This document shows, piece after piece, positions 54,206 through 63,239 of a DNA stretch of 64,000 nucleotides; positions within the stretch are counted from its first letter, which is position 1, and each line of letters begins with the position of its first letter. Position numbers and translations under genes: made by a program. The stretch covers positions 30,877-94,876 of the forward strand of contig JBJKVP010000002.1 in assembly GCA_045562535.1 (NCBI GenBank), read 5' to 3'. The notes under the pieces were generated by a model that did not search any database, was not told the DNA's origin, and saw nothing but the letters and a program-made list of their open reading frames with translations. Source of the stretch: UBA6926 sp045562535 (GTDB lineage: Bacteria; Chloroflexota; Dehalococcoidia; UBA6926).

Positions 54206-55618
54206 TCAAAAATCTAAAGCAGGCTTTTGTTTATGCCATGATGTGGCGCTTTGATACGCGTGTCCTACAGAGAGGACGACGTCTTCTCTAAAGGAGTTTC
54301 CTACTATTTGCATACCAATAGGCAGGCCATTCGAATGAAAGCCACATGGAACGGACATCGCTGGGAGTCCTGATAAATTGAATGGTGCTAAGAAGCGAAA
54401 ACCAGCTCCATATCTAGCTTGATCCCGGTCATCAAATCTTGGAGCCGTAAATGGAAAAGAAGGAGTAACTAGAACGTCGATATCTTGCATTAGATTCGAT
54501 AATTCTTGCGAGATAATATTCCGAACTCTCTGGGCTTGTATATAGTCTGAAGCGCTAAGTAGCCCTCCCAGAAGAAACTGCCGTCTAACCGGGCCATAAT
54601 CATTTGGTTTCGCACGGAGATTATTTTCGTGGAAAGAGTACGCTTCACTCAACATAATTACAGTGTTAGCAATTGTATGTTCTAGACTTGGAATATTGAC
54701 CTCTTTGATCTGAGCTCCTAAATCAACTAGGGTTTCCAATGCTTTGTCCACGGTTTCCACTATTTCTTTGTCAAGATCGGCTGTTTTATCCAGATTGAAG
54801 AAAAAATCTCGAGGTACACCTATTTTTAGCCCGTCAATCGTAGGGTTTAAATTTTCACTATAGTTTGGAACTGGCATATCTAGGGTAGAAGGATCGTTAG
54901 AATCTTGACCAGCGATTACCTGCAGCATTAATGCTGCATCTTCTGCAGTACGCGTCATAGGTCCACATGTGTCTAGCGTCCAAGCAAGAGGGACTACTCC
55001 GTAATTGCTTACTCGACCGAAAGATGGTTTTATACCAGTTATATTACAAAAGGAGGCTGGGCCTCGTATTGAACCTCCTGTATCTGATCCAAGTGAACCC
55101 ATACATAGGTCTGCGGTTGTGGCAGCTCCCGAACCTGAACTAGAGCTTCCAGGGAGGTGATCTAGGTTCCAAGGGTTTTTTGCTGAAGGAAATAATTCCT
55201 TTTCATCGCCACGTCCGAGGGCGAATTCACTCATGGCTAGCTTCCCAAGAATGATTGCACCTGCGTTTTTTAAATGACTGACGACAGTTGAATCAAAGTC
55301 AGGGATATTGTTTTCCATAATTTTTGAGTGCGCGGTTGTCCGTACCCCCTTAGTTGAATACAAATCTTTGAGTGCAATAGGGATTCCATGTAAAGGCCCT
55401 TTATAATCCCCGTTCATAATTTCTTTTTCTGAGGTAGTTGCTGATTTTATAGCGCTATCCTTAAGTAGCGTTACATAGCTATGGATATGATTATCGTATT
55501 GTTCAATTCTTCGGAAGAAGGCCTCTGTTAGTTCTACAGGGGATAAGGCTTTTGTTTGTAACATGGTTGCAGCTTCTTTTATTGTCAGAAAACACAGTTC
55601 ATCTTCATGCTTATTCAT
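54206..55618 (-). CDS. Amidase-signature-family amidase (AtzE-like)
   Basis: 470 aa amidase signature enzyme with Ser-cisSer-Lys triad: Lys in PIALKDLYSTKG, GSSSSGSGAATTADLCMGSLGSDTGGSIRGPASF. C-terminal IMVTPSFPF-like block and DRDQARYGAGFRFLAPFNLSGLPAMSVPCG. Related to GatA, but it lacks the GatA-specific stretches and resembles the AtzE branch. It is preceded by a GatC-like gene at 55624, so the two probably form a heteromeric amidase. Confidence 0.86.
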   Translation of the reverse strand: MNKHEDELCFLTIKEAATMLQTKALSPVELTEAFFRRIEQYDNHIHSYVTLLKDSAIKSATTSEKEIMNGDYKGPLHGIPIALKDLYSTKGVRTTAHSKIMENNIPDFDSTVVSHLKNAGAIILGKLAMSEFALGRGDEKELFPSAKNPWNLDHLPGSSSSGSGAATTADLCMGSLGSDTGGSIRGPASFCNITGIKPSFGRVSNYGVVPLAWTLDTCGPMTRTAEDAALMLQVIAGQDSNDPSTLDMPVPNYSENLNPTIDGLKIGVPRDFFFNLDKTADLDKEIVETVDKALETLVDLGAQIKEVNIPSLEHTIANTVIMLSEAYSFHENNLRAKPNDYGPVRRQFLLGGLLSASDYIQAQRVRNIISQELSNLMQDIDVLVTPSFPFTAPRFDDRDQARYGAGFRFLAPFNLSGLPAMSVPCGFHSNGLPIGMQIVGNSFREDVVLSVGHAYQSATSWHKQKPALDF

Positions 55619-55623
55619 GGTAT

Positions 55624-55830
55624 TTAATCCTGAACATCTTTGGGGGAAAACTTTGTTGCAGAAGGAGTGTCTTCAAGCTGTAATTCATGGAGAGCTTGAA
55701 GTTGCCTTTTTAATGGTTCGTATGCTCTTAACAGTTTTGGTAGTTCTTCTTCCGAAATATTGAGGCGAGCACCCTGTACAAGATTACGAAAGTGTTCAAT
55801 ATCTAAAGGGGGTAGATTGTTTTCATTCAT
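55624..55830 (-). CDS. GatC/AtzG-like amidase partner
   Basis: 68 aa from ATG 55830, preceded by AGGA at 6-7 bases; a longer reading to 55878 lacks a ribosome site. The helix IEHFRNLVQGARLNISEEELPKLLRAYEPLKRQ resembles GatC and AtzG small subunits (HLAxLARLxLSEEE). It lies 5 bases before the amidase gene, so it is co-translated. Confidence 0.65.
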   Translation of the reverse strand: MNENNLPPLDIEHFRNLVQGARLNISEEELPKLLRAYEPLKRQLQALHELQLEDTPSATKFSPKDVQD

Positions 55831-55974
55831 GTTATATCCTAAATATGATGCTACCAAGATTTTAACATCTGATAACATATTTGTGTTCTATTAGTTAGCA
55901 TTTTCCGATATAGCCATTGAGCTTGCCCCAGAATTTTATTTGATTGACGGCAATGGTATCTATATCATTAAACG

Positions 55975-56205
55975 ATGACACAAACACAAGAACGGAAGCA
56001 TCCTTTTTATTGCCATATAACCAAATTTCTTGGTGATAACCGTGAGAAAAGGCTTAACAATGGAAACCTGCTTATTGATTTAGGAATAATTTTTATACTT
56101 GTTTCTTTGGCGGTTCTATTTTTTGATCGAAATATCATCTGGCTGATCTTAATAGGTTCGATTTCGGGGATAATTTCGGCGCCGTTATTTTTTAGAGGTA
56201 ATTAA
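55975..56205 (+). CDS. Small two-helix membrane protein, unknown
   Basis: 76 aa: polar N-terminus with one Cys, then LLIDLGIIFILVSLAVLFF and NIIWLILIGSISGIISAPLFF as two membrane segments. ATG start with no clear ribosome site. Its stop overlaps the ATG of trhO (TAATG). No family recognised. Confidence 0.6.
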   Translation: MTQTQERKHPFYCHITKFLGDNREKRLNNGNLLIDLGIIFILVSLAVLFFDRNIIWLILIGSISGIISAPLFFRGN

Positions 56206-57140
56206 TGGATGGCGAATTTTCTATAGCAAGTTTCTATAGCTTTTCACGAGTTCTTGAAGATGTGCGGATCAAAGATGAGATAAAGTCTTTTTGTGGTTTA
56301 AATAAAATTCGTGGCTCGATAATCATCGCAAAGGAAGGCATAAATGGTACTGTTGCCGGTCATCCTGATGCGATAAAGAAGTTTGAAAGATTAATATTTG
56401 ATATTGGGTTTAACAATTTAAACATAAAATTCTCTCGCAGCGTCACCATGCCGTTTTATAGAATGAAAGTCAAAATAAAATCAGAAATCATTAGTATGTT
56501 GGGAGAATCCATAGATCCGGATAAAGAACGAGGAGAAATGGTTCATTATTCCGATTGGAATCAAATGATTTCTGATAAAGATGTTTTGCTGATTGATTCA
56601 CGAAACAGATATGAGACTAAATTAGGTACTTTTAAAGGCGCAGTAACACCAAATGTCGATTCTTTTATGGAGTTCAAAAAATACATTGATACTGAATTGG
56701 CATCACATAAAAATAAAACAGTGGCTATGTTTTGTACCGGTGGAGTAAGGTGCGAAAAGGCAGCTTATTATATGAAAACGCAAGGTTTTTCTAACGTCGT
56801 CCAGCTTGATGGAGGAATACTAAGGTACTTAGAAAATACACCTGAAGAAGATAGCCAATGGACGGGAGAGTGTTTCGTTTTTGATGAACGTGTCACTGTA
56901 AACCATAGACTCACTAGAGGTGACTATACTCTATGTAGAGGCTGTAATGCTCCGCTTTCCGATGATGATCGCCAGTCAGATAAATATGAGAAAGATGTTT
57001 CTTGCGAATACTGTTTTGATTTGACAACGGAGCAGAAAAAGTCTGGGGCTAGAGAAAGGTCAAAACAGATTACCCTTTCGAGTTTGCGAGGAGAGAGTTC
57101 TTCCTTCTTACCGGGAACCCTTACTGATTACACGCCATAA
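56205..57140 (+). CDS. trhO: tRNA uridine 5-hydroxylase TrhO (rhodanese family, YceA/UPF0176)
   Basis: 311 aa. N-terminal domain with IAKEGINGTVAGHPDAI, rhodanese domain with FCTGGVRCEKAAYYMKTQGF (catalytic Cys), YQLDGG-like VVQLDGGILRYLE, then a Cys-rich tail (LCRGCNAPL, CEYCFD). Oxygen-dependent 5-hydroxylation of tRNA U34 in the family. Confidence 0.9.
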   Translation: MDGEFSIASFYSFSRVLEDVRIKDEIKSFCGLNKIRGSIIIAKEGINGTVAGHPDAIKKFERLIFDIGFNNLNIKFSRSVTMPFYRMKVKIKSEIISMLGESIDPDKERGEMVHYSDWNQMISDKDVLLIDSRNRYETKLGTFKGAVTPNVDSFMEFKKYIDTELASHKNKTVAMFCTGGVRCEKAAYYMKTQGFSNVVQLDGGILRYLENTPEEDSQWTGECFVFDERVTVNHRLTRGDYTLCRGCNAPLSDDDRQSDKYEKDVSCEYCFDLTTEQKKSGARERSKQITLSSLRGESSSFLPGTLTDYTP

Positions 57141-57159
57141 ATCATTAGGTGTAGTTAAG

Positions 57160-57234
57160 TGGTACCCCTGGCGGGACTCGAACCCACGCACATGGTTTAG
57201 GAAACCAATGCTCTATCCTCTGAGCTACAGGGGC
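57160..57234 (-). tRNA. tRNA-Arg (CCT)
   Basis: Acceptor GCCCCTG/CAGGGGT, D arm TAGCTCAGAGGATAGAG, anticodon stem TTGGT/ACCAT with loop TTCCTAA (anticodon CCT), T arm GTGGGTTCGAGTCCCGC. Discriminator A and encoded CCA (57160-57162). Confidence 0.95.
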
Positions 57235-57318
57235 AGAACGTTAGTTTATTATAAATTGCCTTTCTTGGCATAGGTAAATATGAATTCAGAGAAAGTTGCT
57301 ATAAAGTCCAGAAGCATC

Positions 57319-58434
57319 TTATTTTTTTGTTTCTTTAGCTAAAGCCTTTGTTTCTACAGCAGTCATAAGAGATGAGTAAGAGTCTGCGAAAGCTTTAACA
57401 CCTTCATCAAGCAAGTCAGAGCATATTTGCTTAAAATCGACTCCTAATTCTTCTAGTGATACAAAAATAGCTTGATTTACATTGTTATCAGGATCAAGCG
57501 TTATATTTGCAGTTCCGTGATCTTTGAAAGCTTCGGCAGTGATTGGAGGTATGGTATTAATAGTGTCACGGCCTATCAATTGATCTACATATAGTGTGTC
57601 GGGATAGTTGATGTTTTTTGTGCTCGTACTTCCCCATAAAAGTCGTTGAGGGCGAGCACCTTTTTCTTTTAATATCTGAAATTCTGAGCTCTCAAAAATA
57701 TGATTAAATAACCGGTAAGCTTGGTTTGCATTTGCAATGGCTGCTTTCCCCTTAAGCTCGTTGCCTTGAGTAGTGTTAATATTTTCTAGCGCCTTATCCA
57801 CTTTAGTATCTATTCTACTTACGAAGAAGGAAGCGACAGAAGAAATATTCTTCACTTGGGCAAGATTTGAAATTCCTCTCAAATAAGCGTGGGCTGTTTT
57901 TTCATATTGCTCTAATGAAAATATTAGAGTTACGTTAATATTTATTGATTCTGATAGTAGTTTTTCTATAGCTGGGAATCCTTCTTCTGTGGCTGGAATT
58001 TTTATCATTAAATTAGGTCTGTTAACGCTATGCCATAATCTACGGGCTTCTTCGATAGTTTTATCTGTATCTTTTGCTAAAAGCGGCGATACTTCTAGGG
58101 AAACATACCCATCGTTTTTGTTTGAAGAAGTATATACTTCCATTAATGAATCTGACGCTCTTTGAATATCATTAATTGCTATTTGTTCAAACCAATCTTG
58201 AGAAGATCCTTGCGGATTTTGAATAGCAGCATTTCTTAAGTCAGTGTCATAATCTGTGGTACTGAGGATCGCTTTTTCAAAAATACTTGGGTTACTAGTT
58301 AGTCCTCGTAAGCCGTCTTCTTTTATCATTCGATCCAAATGTTTTTTTGTCAGCATTTCTCGGTCGATAAAGTCTATCCAAAATGACTGGCCTAACTCAT
58401 GAATTAATCGGAGGGGATTTTGATCTTGTGTCAT
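57319..58434 (-). CDS. tal: Transaldolase
   Basis: 371 aa, the longer subfamily (about 360-380 aa). Schiff-base Lys in NLMIKIPATEEG (Lys145), with SNPSIFEKAI, VSLEVSPLLAKDTDKTIEEARRL, NVTLIFSLEQYE and VASFFVSRIDTKVD. Non-oxidative pentose phosphate pathway. Confidence 0.94.
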   Translation of the reverse strand: MTQDQNPLRLIHELGQSFWIDFIDREMLTKKHLDRMIKEDGLRGLTSNPSIFEKAILSTTDYDTDLRNAAIQNPQGSSQDWFEQIAINDIQRASDSLMEVYTSSNKNDGYVSLEVSPLLAKDTDKTIEEARRLWHSVNRPNLMIKIPATEEGFPAIEKLLSESININVTLIFSLEQYEKTAHAYLRGISNLAQVKNISSVASFFVSRIDTKVDKALENINTTQGNELKGKAAIANANQAYRLFNHIFESSEFQILKEKGARPQRLLWGSTSTKNINYPDTLYVDQLIGRDTINTIPPITAEAFKDHGTANITLDPDNNVNQAIFVSLEELGVDFKQICSDLLDEGVKAFADSYSSLMTAVETKALAKETKK

Positions 58435-58472
58435 TTTGACCTTTCATCTAAGTGAATTATGTGCTTTCCAGT

Positions 58473-59777
58473 TTAGTCGATTACTGCTATCTCGGTGCTG
58501 GGGTAAAAAGATGCCCAGGCAAACCATAAAACATTTACTGTTTCTAGTGTATCCAATGTTTCCCCTGCCAATATTCCCTCATAAGCTTGGCCTAGCTGCG
58601 ACCATTTACTGTTTGTTGCCACATCTCTTATAAGCCCATCATCATTATAGAAGTAAACTCGTTCTCCATTAACATATGGGGAAAAAGCTGAGGCTGAGCC
58701 GGCAATGCGAGATTCGATAATCAATTCTTTATCTAAAGCTGACAAGGTTTTATCGTTATAAAATACGACAATTTCTTCTCCTTCATGCTCTAGTTCTACT
58801 ACTATGTCATTTTCTAAACTAATAAATGGTATTGCTAAATAATTTCCATTTATCTCAATACCAAGAACTCGTTCCACGGGGTCCAATCTTTTGTCTATAG
58901 ATTGTTTAAACATGAAAGGTTGTGTATTGGGGGCGTCGTATCTTAAGTATGGATTTTTCCCGTAGATCTCATCCATTTCATAGTTTGTTGAATTAGGGGA
59001 GAGTATTAGGCCGGAGGGGTACGTATGCTTGAATTGATCGAGTGAGGAGATATTAACATTTATCGTCTCTAAAGATACTCCAGCAAGATCTCCGATTATT
59101 GCCTTCCCAGTTATTTGTTGCCACCAAGATTCTGTCAGATCATCCCACATTATAAGATTTGATCTCCTTAAATTCCCTGTAGTACCAAAATTTAGGACGT
59201 TACCATCTACTTCTCTTTCAAAGCCAAGAGCCGTGTAACACAACGGGCAATAAGTGATTACGATGGGTTTACCTGAGACGGTATCATTTACAATTTCATG
59301 GAATGTTAATATCCCTAATGGATATGCTTTTGCTTCTCCATCGATTGCTATGACGGCAACTGGGTGGTTGTCTGTTAACCATTCAATTTCTGATGAGTCT
59401 TTTATTGAAATGAATGTAGGGTTATAAATAGGAGGAATCCCATCCCTTCCCACACTTCCAGATGCAATTTCCTCAATATTTAAATCTTCCAGGATTTTAC
59501 GGAAATTTGTTTGACGCCATTCCGAAGTTCCAACAGGAATGACTGGTGTCTCTTCAAGAAAAACCACTCCTTCAGAACTAATAGACATATCAGCGGTCTC
59601 ACTTTTTGAATCACTTACTGTACTATTCTTGCTATAGTGCGAGGAAGTTTCAGTATCCCCAGGTACCAGGTTTCTATCTCCAGATAATTTTTGTTGTGGA
59701 CTGCATCCGAAAATGATTAAAGAGATGCTCATTATGAGCAGCATGTTCACTATGAAAGGTTTCTTTTTCCTCAACAT
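58473..59777 (-). CDS. DUF3179 lipoprotein
   Basis: 434 aa. Signal with lipobox IFGC, then a Ser/Thr-rich linker. DUF3179 body: AYPLGILTFHEIVNDTVSGKPIVITYCPLCYTALGF, with a CPLC pair, and FGTTGNLRRSNLIMWD. Family of unknown function, common in halophiles and marine bacteria. Confidence 0.9.
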   Translation of the reverse strand: MLRKKKPFIVNMLLIMSISLIIFGCSPQQKLSGDRNLVPGDTETSSHYSKNSTVSDSKSETADMSISSEGVVFLEETPVIPVGTSEWRQTNFRKILEDLNIEEIASGSVGRDGIPPIYNPTFISIKDSSEIEWLTDNHPVAVIAIDGEAKAYPLGILTFHEIVNDTVSGKPIVITYCPLCYTALGFEREVDGNVLNFGTTGNLRRSNLIMWDDLTESWWQQITGKAIIGDLAGVSLETINVNISSLDQFKHTYPSGLILSPNSTNYEMDEIYGKNPYLRYDAPNTQPFMFKQSIDKRLDPVERVLGIEINGNYLAIPFISLENDIVVELEHEGEEIVVFYNDKTLSALDKELIIESRIAGSASAFSPYVNGERVYFYNDDGLIRDVATNSKWSQLGQAYEGILAGETLDTLETVNVLWFAWASFYPSTEIAVID

Positions 59778-60005
59778 CTTAAGTTCCTAATGTATTTTCT
59801 TTATTATGTCTCTTCCAGGTTTTTTTATTATTGCATCATGTAAATAAAACGTACTTATTTTATATTTTTTTACTGAATTACTGTACCGAATACCACCAAA
59901 TAAATAGATGATGCACGGTTTTTACTGGCCTAATAAAGTTGCAGACAAATATATTACGTCGGTAAACTATTTATTATCTGATATTAACAAAAAAGAGAAC
60001 GGTTT

Positions 60006-61394
60006 GTGAGCCAGAATACTCCCTTATTAATTAAAGGTGGCACTTTAGTCGATCCTTTACAGGATCGTAATTCAATTTGTGATTTGTTGATTGATGATCA
60101 AAAAGTCCAGTGGGTTTCGGAATCTGGTAAAGCAGGAGCTCTTCCTTTGCCAGATAGAGTAGATATCTTCGATGCAACAGGTATGATAGTCGCCCCTGGG
60201 TTTATAGACTTACATTGCCATTTAAGAGAACCAGGAGAGTCTCATAAAGAGACTTTCCAATCTGGATCAGCAGCCGCGGCCGCGGGAGGATATACTACCG
60301 TTTGCGCGATGCCAAATACCATTCCTGCAACTGATACAGCCCAAGCTGTATCAGATATATGGGAACTTTCAACTAATGCAGCTATTATTCGCGTTTTACC
60401 AATTGGATCACTGACTATTAACAGAGATGGCATAGCTTTAACTGATATGTTAGGAATGAAAGAAGCTGGTGTTATTGGATTTAGTGACGATGGAGCTGCT
60501 CTAGTTGATCCCGACCTGATGTATCAAGCGCTTGAACGATCTAGAGATCTTGATTTACCTATAATTCAACATTCTGAAGACCCCTTAATTGTTCAGAATG
60601 GATTAATGCATGAAGGTTGGGTTTCTAAACAACTTGGTATACCGGGGTCTCCAGCAATTTCCGAAGCGTCTTTGATAGCACGTGATATTGATATAGCTGA
60701 AAAAACCGGAGGTATTTTACATATAGCACATATTTCCTCACGCTTATCCCTTGAATATTTAGAAAGAGCAAGAAACAAAGGCATAACAATTTCAGCTGAA
60801 GTTACACCACACCATTTAGTTTTTACGCACGACTCACTTCTAGGGCAACGCGGGTTTAATTTTGGTTGGCCCGACATAGAAAATCGATCGAACTTGTTTA
60901 GAGTTAACCCACCCCTGAGGGATAAAATGGATATCGAAGCCCTTATTAATGCTTTGAAGTCTGGGCTTATTGATATTGTAGCGACAGATCACGCACCTCA
61001 TGCTTTAGAAGATAAACAAGGAAGATTTGATAACGCGTTGCCGGGTATCTCTGGTATTGAGACAGCATTTAGTTTGTTGTACACCGCTGTTGTAGCAACC
61101 GATAAAATGAATATAACGGAATTAATCGAAAAGTTTACGGCGAAGCCAGCGTCTTTATTGCCTGATAAATATTTAAAAGATGGTTTAGGGACTCTTGTCA
61201 AAGGCGGCATCGCCGATATAGTTATTATAGACCCATCAACTGAATGGGTAGTAAAATCTGATATGTTAGTTTCTAAAGGGCGTAATACACCTCTCGATGG
61301 GTGTAATCTTAAAGGTAAAATAATAGCGACAATTCATAAAGGCGAATTTGTGTTTGACATAAGCGGCGGTGTTCGTACAGGTAAAGGTGCATAA
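60006..61394 (+). CDS. pyrC: Dihydroorotase
   Basis: 462 aa, type I dihydroorotase. Zinc site DLHCHLREPGESHKETF (His70, His72), GGYTTVCAMPNTIPATD, HIAHISSRLSLEYL and the catalytic ATDHAPHALEDK. GTG start. Its stop overlaps the carA ATG by one base. Confidence 0.95.
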   Translation: MSQNTPLLIKGGTLVDPLQDRNSICDLLIDDQKVQWVSESGKAGALPLPDRVDIFDATGMIVAPGFIDLHCHLREPGESHKETFQSGSAAAAAGGYTTVCAMPNTIPATDTAQAVSDIWELSTNAAIIRVLPIGSLTINRDGIALTDMLGMKEAGVIGFSDDGAALVDPDLMYQALERSRDLDLPIIQHSEDPLIVQNGLMHEGWVSKQLGIPGSPAISEASLIARDIDIAEKTGGILHIAHISSRLSLEYLERARNKGITISAEVTPHHLVFTHDSLLGQRGFNFGWPDIENRSNLFRVNPPLRDKMDIEALINALKSGLIDIVATDHAPHALEDKQGRFDNALPGISGIETAFSLLYTAVVATDKMNITELIEKFTAKPASLLPDKYLKDGLGTLVKGGIADIVIIDPSTEWVVKSDMLVSKGRNTPLDGCNLKGKIIATIHKGEFVFDISGGVRTGKGA

Positions 61395-62520
61395 TGGATT
61401 TAGATCTAGGCGATCATAATAGTCCAGCATTTTTGATTTTAAAAGACGGGACCGTTTTTCAAGGGTACGGGTTTGGGGCTTCCAATCAAGAAGCGTTTGG
61501 TGAAGTAGTTTTTAATACTTCTATGTCAGGTTATCAAGAAATGCTTACGGACCCTTCTTATTCTGGTCAGATTTTGGTTCCTACATATCCTTTACAAGGG
61601 AATTATGGAATTAATAATCGTGATATTGAATCGTCTGGGATTCAAGTTAACGGTTTTGTTGTTAGAGAACATTGTGAATTTCCAAGTAATAGATATTCAG
61701 ATTTCACTTTGGATGAATATTTGATGTCCCAGTCAATACCGGCAATTCATGGTATCGACACAAGAGCTTTGACTAGACGTATTCGCAGCCATGGAGTGAT
61801 GATGGGTATAATCACCCAAAATGCTGATATAAGCGAAGCAAAGAGAAAATTGAATGATATTCCTAAATATGAAGATCAGAATCTAGTTAGTGCAGTTTCA
61901 GCTATTGAACCTTACTCTTGGCCTATGGAAGATGGGGAAATAAATAACGAAGAAACTTTCCACATCGTTGTCCTCGATCAAGGAGTTAAATTCAATATAC
62001 TGAGGTTATTAAAGAACCGAGGTTGCAGAGTGACGGTTGTACCGAGTTCAACAGATTTCGATAGTGTTATGGCTTTAAACCCGGATGGAGTTTTGCTATC
62101 ACCAGGTCCGCGGGAGACCCTCGATACCTTGATGACATTGTTGGGGCAGTTAAACAGTTGGTTGAGAGCGTACCAGTGTTGGGTATTTGCTTGGGGCATC
62201 AAGTAGCTGCACGTGCTCTCGGAGCTGAAACTTACAAGCTAAAATTTGGACACAGAGGCGGGAATCATCCTGTCAAAGATTTGTCTACAAATATGGTTAG
62301 GATGACTGCCCAGAACCATGGTTATGCTGTGCAAGTCGACTCATTACCTTCTGATCTTAAAATTAGCCAGATAAACCTGAATGATGGAACTGTAGAAGGT
62401 CTTGAGCATACGACTTTGCCATTGATCACAATCCAATATCATTCGGAAGCTTCACCTGGTCCCCTTGAGAATGAGTTTATTTTTGATAGATTTCTTAACT
62501 TGATTGATAAAGTTAGTTAA
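61394..62520 (+). pseudogene. carA: Carbamoyl-phosphate synthase small subunit, disrupted by a 2-base frameshift
   Basis: Amidotransferase subunit. Frame 1 (61394-62206) covers FLILKDGTVFQGYGFGA to DGVLLSPGP; frame 2, to 62520, covers the GATase core with LGICLGHQVAARALGA (Cys), FGHRGGNHPV and IQYHSEASPGP. Bases 62107-62112 read GTCCGCGG; removing CG at about 62109-62112 restores SPGPGDP in one frame of about 375 aa, the full family length. Both parts are otherwise conserved. Either a recent mutation or a sequencing/assembly error; an intact gene is likely in the organism. Confidence 0.85.
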
Positions 62521-62611
62521 AATAGAGTTAGTTTTGGTTTATTATCTATAATAAGGTTCTTGACTAATATGTTTTAAATACAAAACCAGAATAGTTTTAG
62601 GAGGTACCCCG

Positions 62612-63178
62612 ATGGCTACCCAGGGATCAGAGCCTTCTCAAAGGCAGGTTCTATTAATCGAGTACGAAATCCTTGATTCTTTTTGGACACACCAGCACCA
62701 ATGGATATGGTTATCAAGTTTGGTATTAATAACCCTTTCTATGCTTGGAATTACGTTTTTACCAAATGGCCTTGGCCAAAGCGAACTTAAAGTGGCAATT
62801 GTCACTTTTGTTAGCGTAATTGCTATTATTTTGACAATTATTTGGTGGGGATTGCTTAGACAGATGCTCAGTTCACTTAGAGTTGTGCAACATAGGAAAA
62901 GAGAAATAGAGAAAAGCCTGGGTATGAGGATGGAAATCTATATGGCGGTGTCCAGAATTCGAGCTAAAGGTGGGGCTTTACAAGATATTGTCCAAGAAGA
63001 AGCAGCCGATGACCAGGAATTAAGAGCAGATCTTGCAGACTTTTTACGGTCATCTGGTGCCGGCTTGAAGCCAGGCTTATTGCCAAAAGAGGAAATTGCT
63101 TGGAATTTGCTTCCAGTATTTTTCATAGCTACGTGGATCGCTTTTTGGATTCTTGTAGCGGGCCCGGAGGTCTTGTAA
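62612..63178 (+). CDS. Integral membrane protein, unknown, between carA and carB
   Basis: 188 aa. Hydrophobic segments at about 32-52, 60-82 and 165-185; a charged cytosolic stretch (RVVQHRKREIEKSLG) and an acidic segment (QEEAADDQELRADLADFLR). Strong AGGAGGT ribosome site. No family recognised. Lies within the pyrimidine operon. Confidence 0.75.
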   Translation: MATQGSEPSQRQVLLIEYEILDSFWTHQHQWIWLSSLVLITLSMLGITFLPNGLGQSELKVAIVTFVSVIAIILTIIWWGLLRQMLSSLRVVQHRKREIEKSLGMRMEIYMAVSRIRAKGGALQDIVQEEAADDQELRADLADFLRSSGAGLKPGLLPKEEIAWNLLPVFFIATWIAFWILVAGPEVL

Positions 63179-63239
63179 GGAAATTGGTAATTTGTATCTA
63201 GAAATTGTTTTAATAATAAAAAGTGTGATGAAAATTTAG

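Noticed and set aside
54206..55618. GatA annotation for the amidase near gatB
   Set aside because: It lacks GatA-specific stretches, lies 19 kb from gatB, and has a GatC-like small partner of another type.
61394..62520. Programmed frameshift in carA
   Set aside because: No slippery heptamer or downstream structure at the junction; a 2-base insertion explains it fully.
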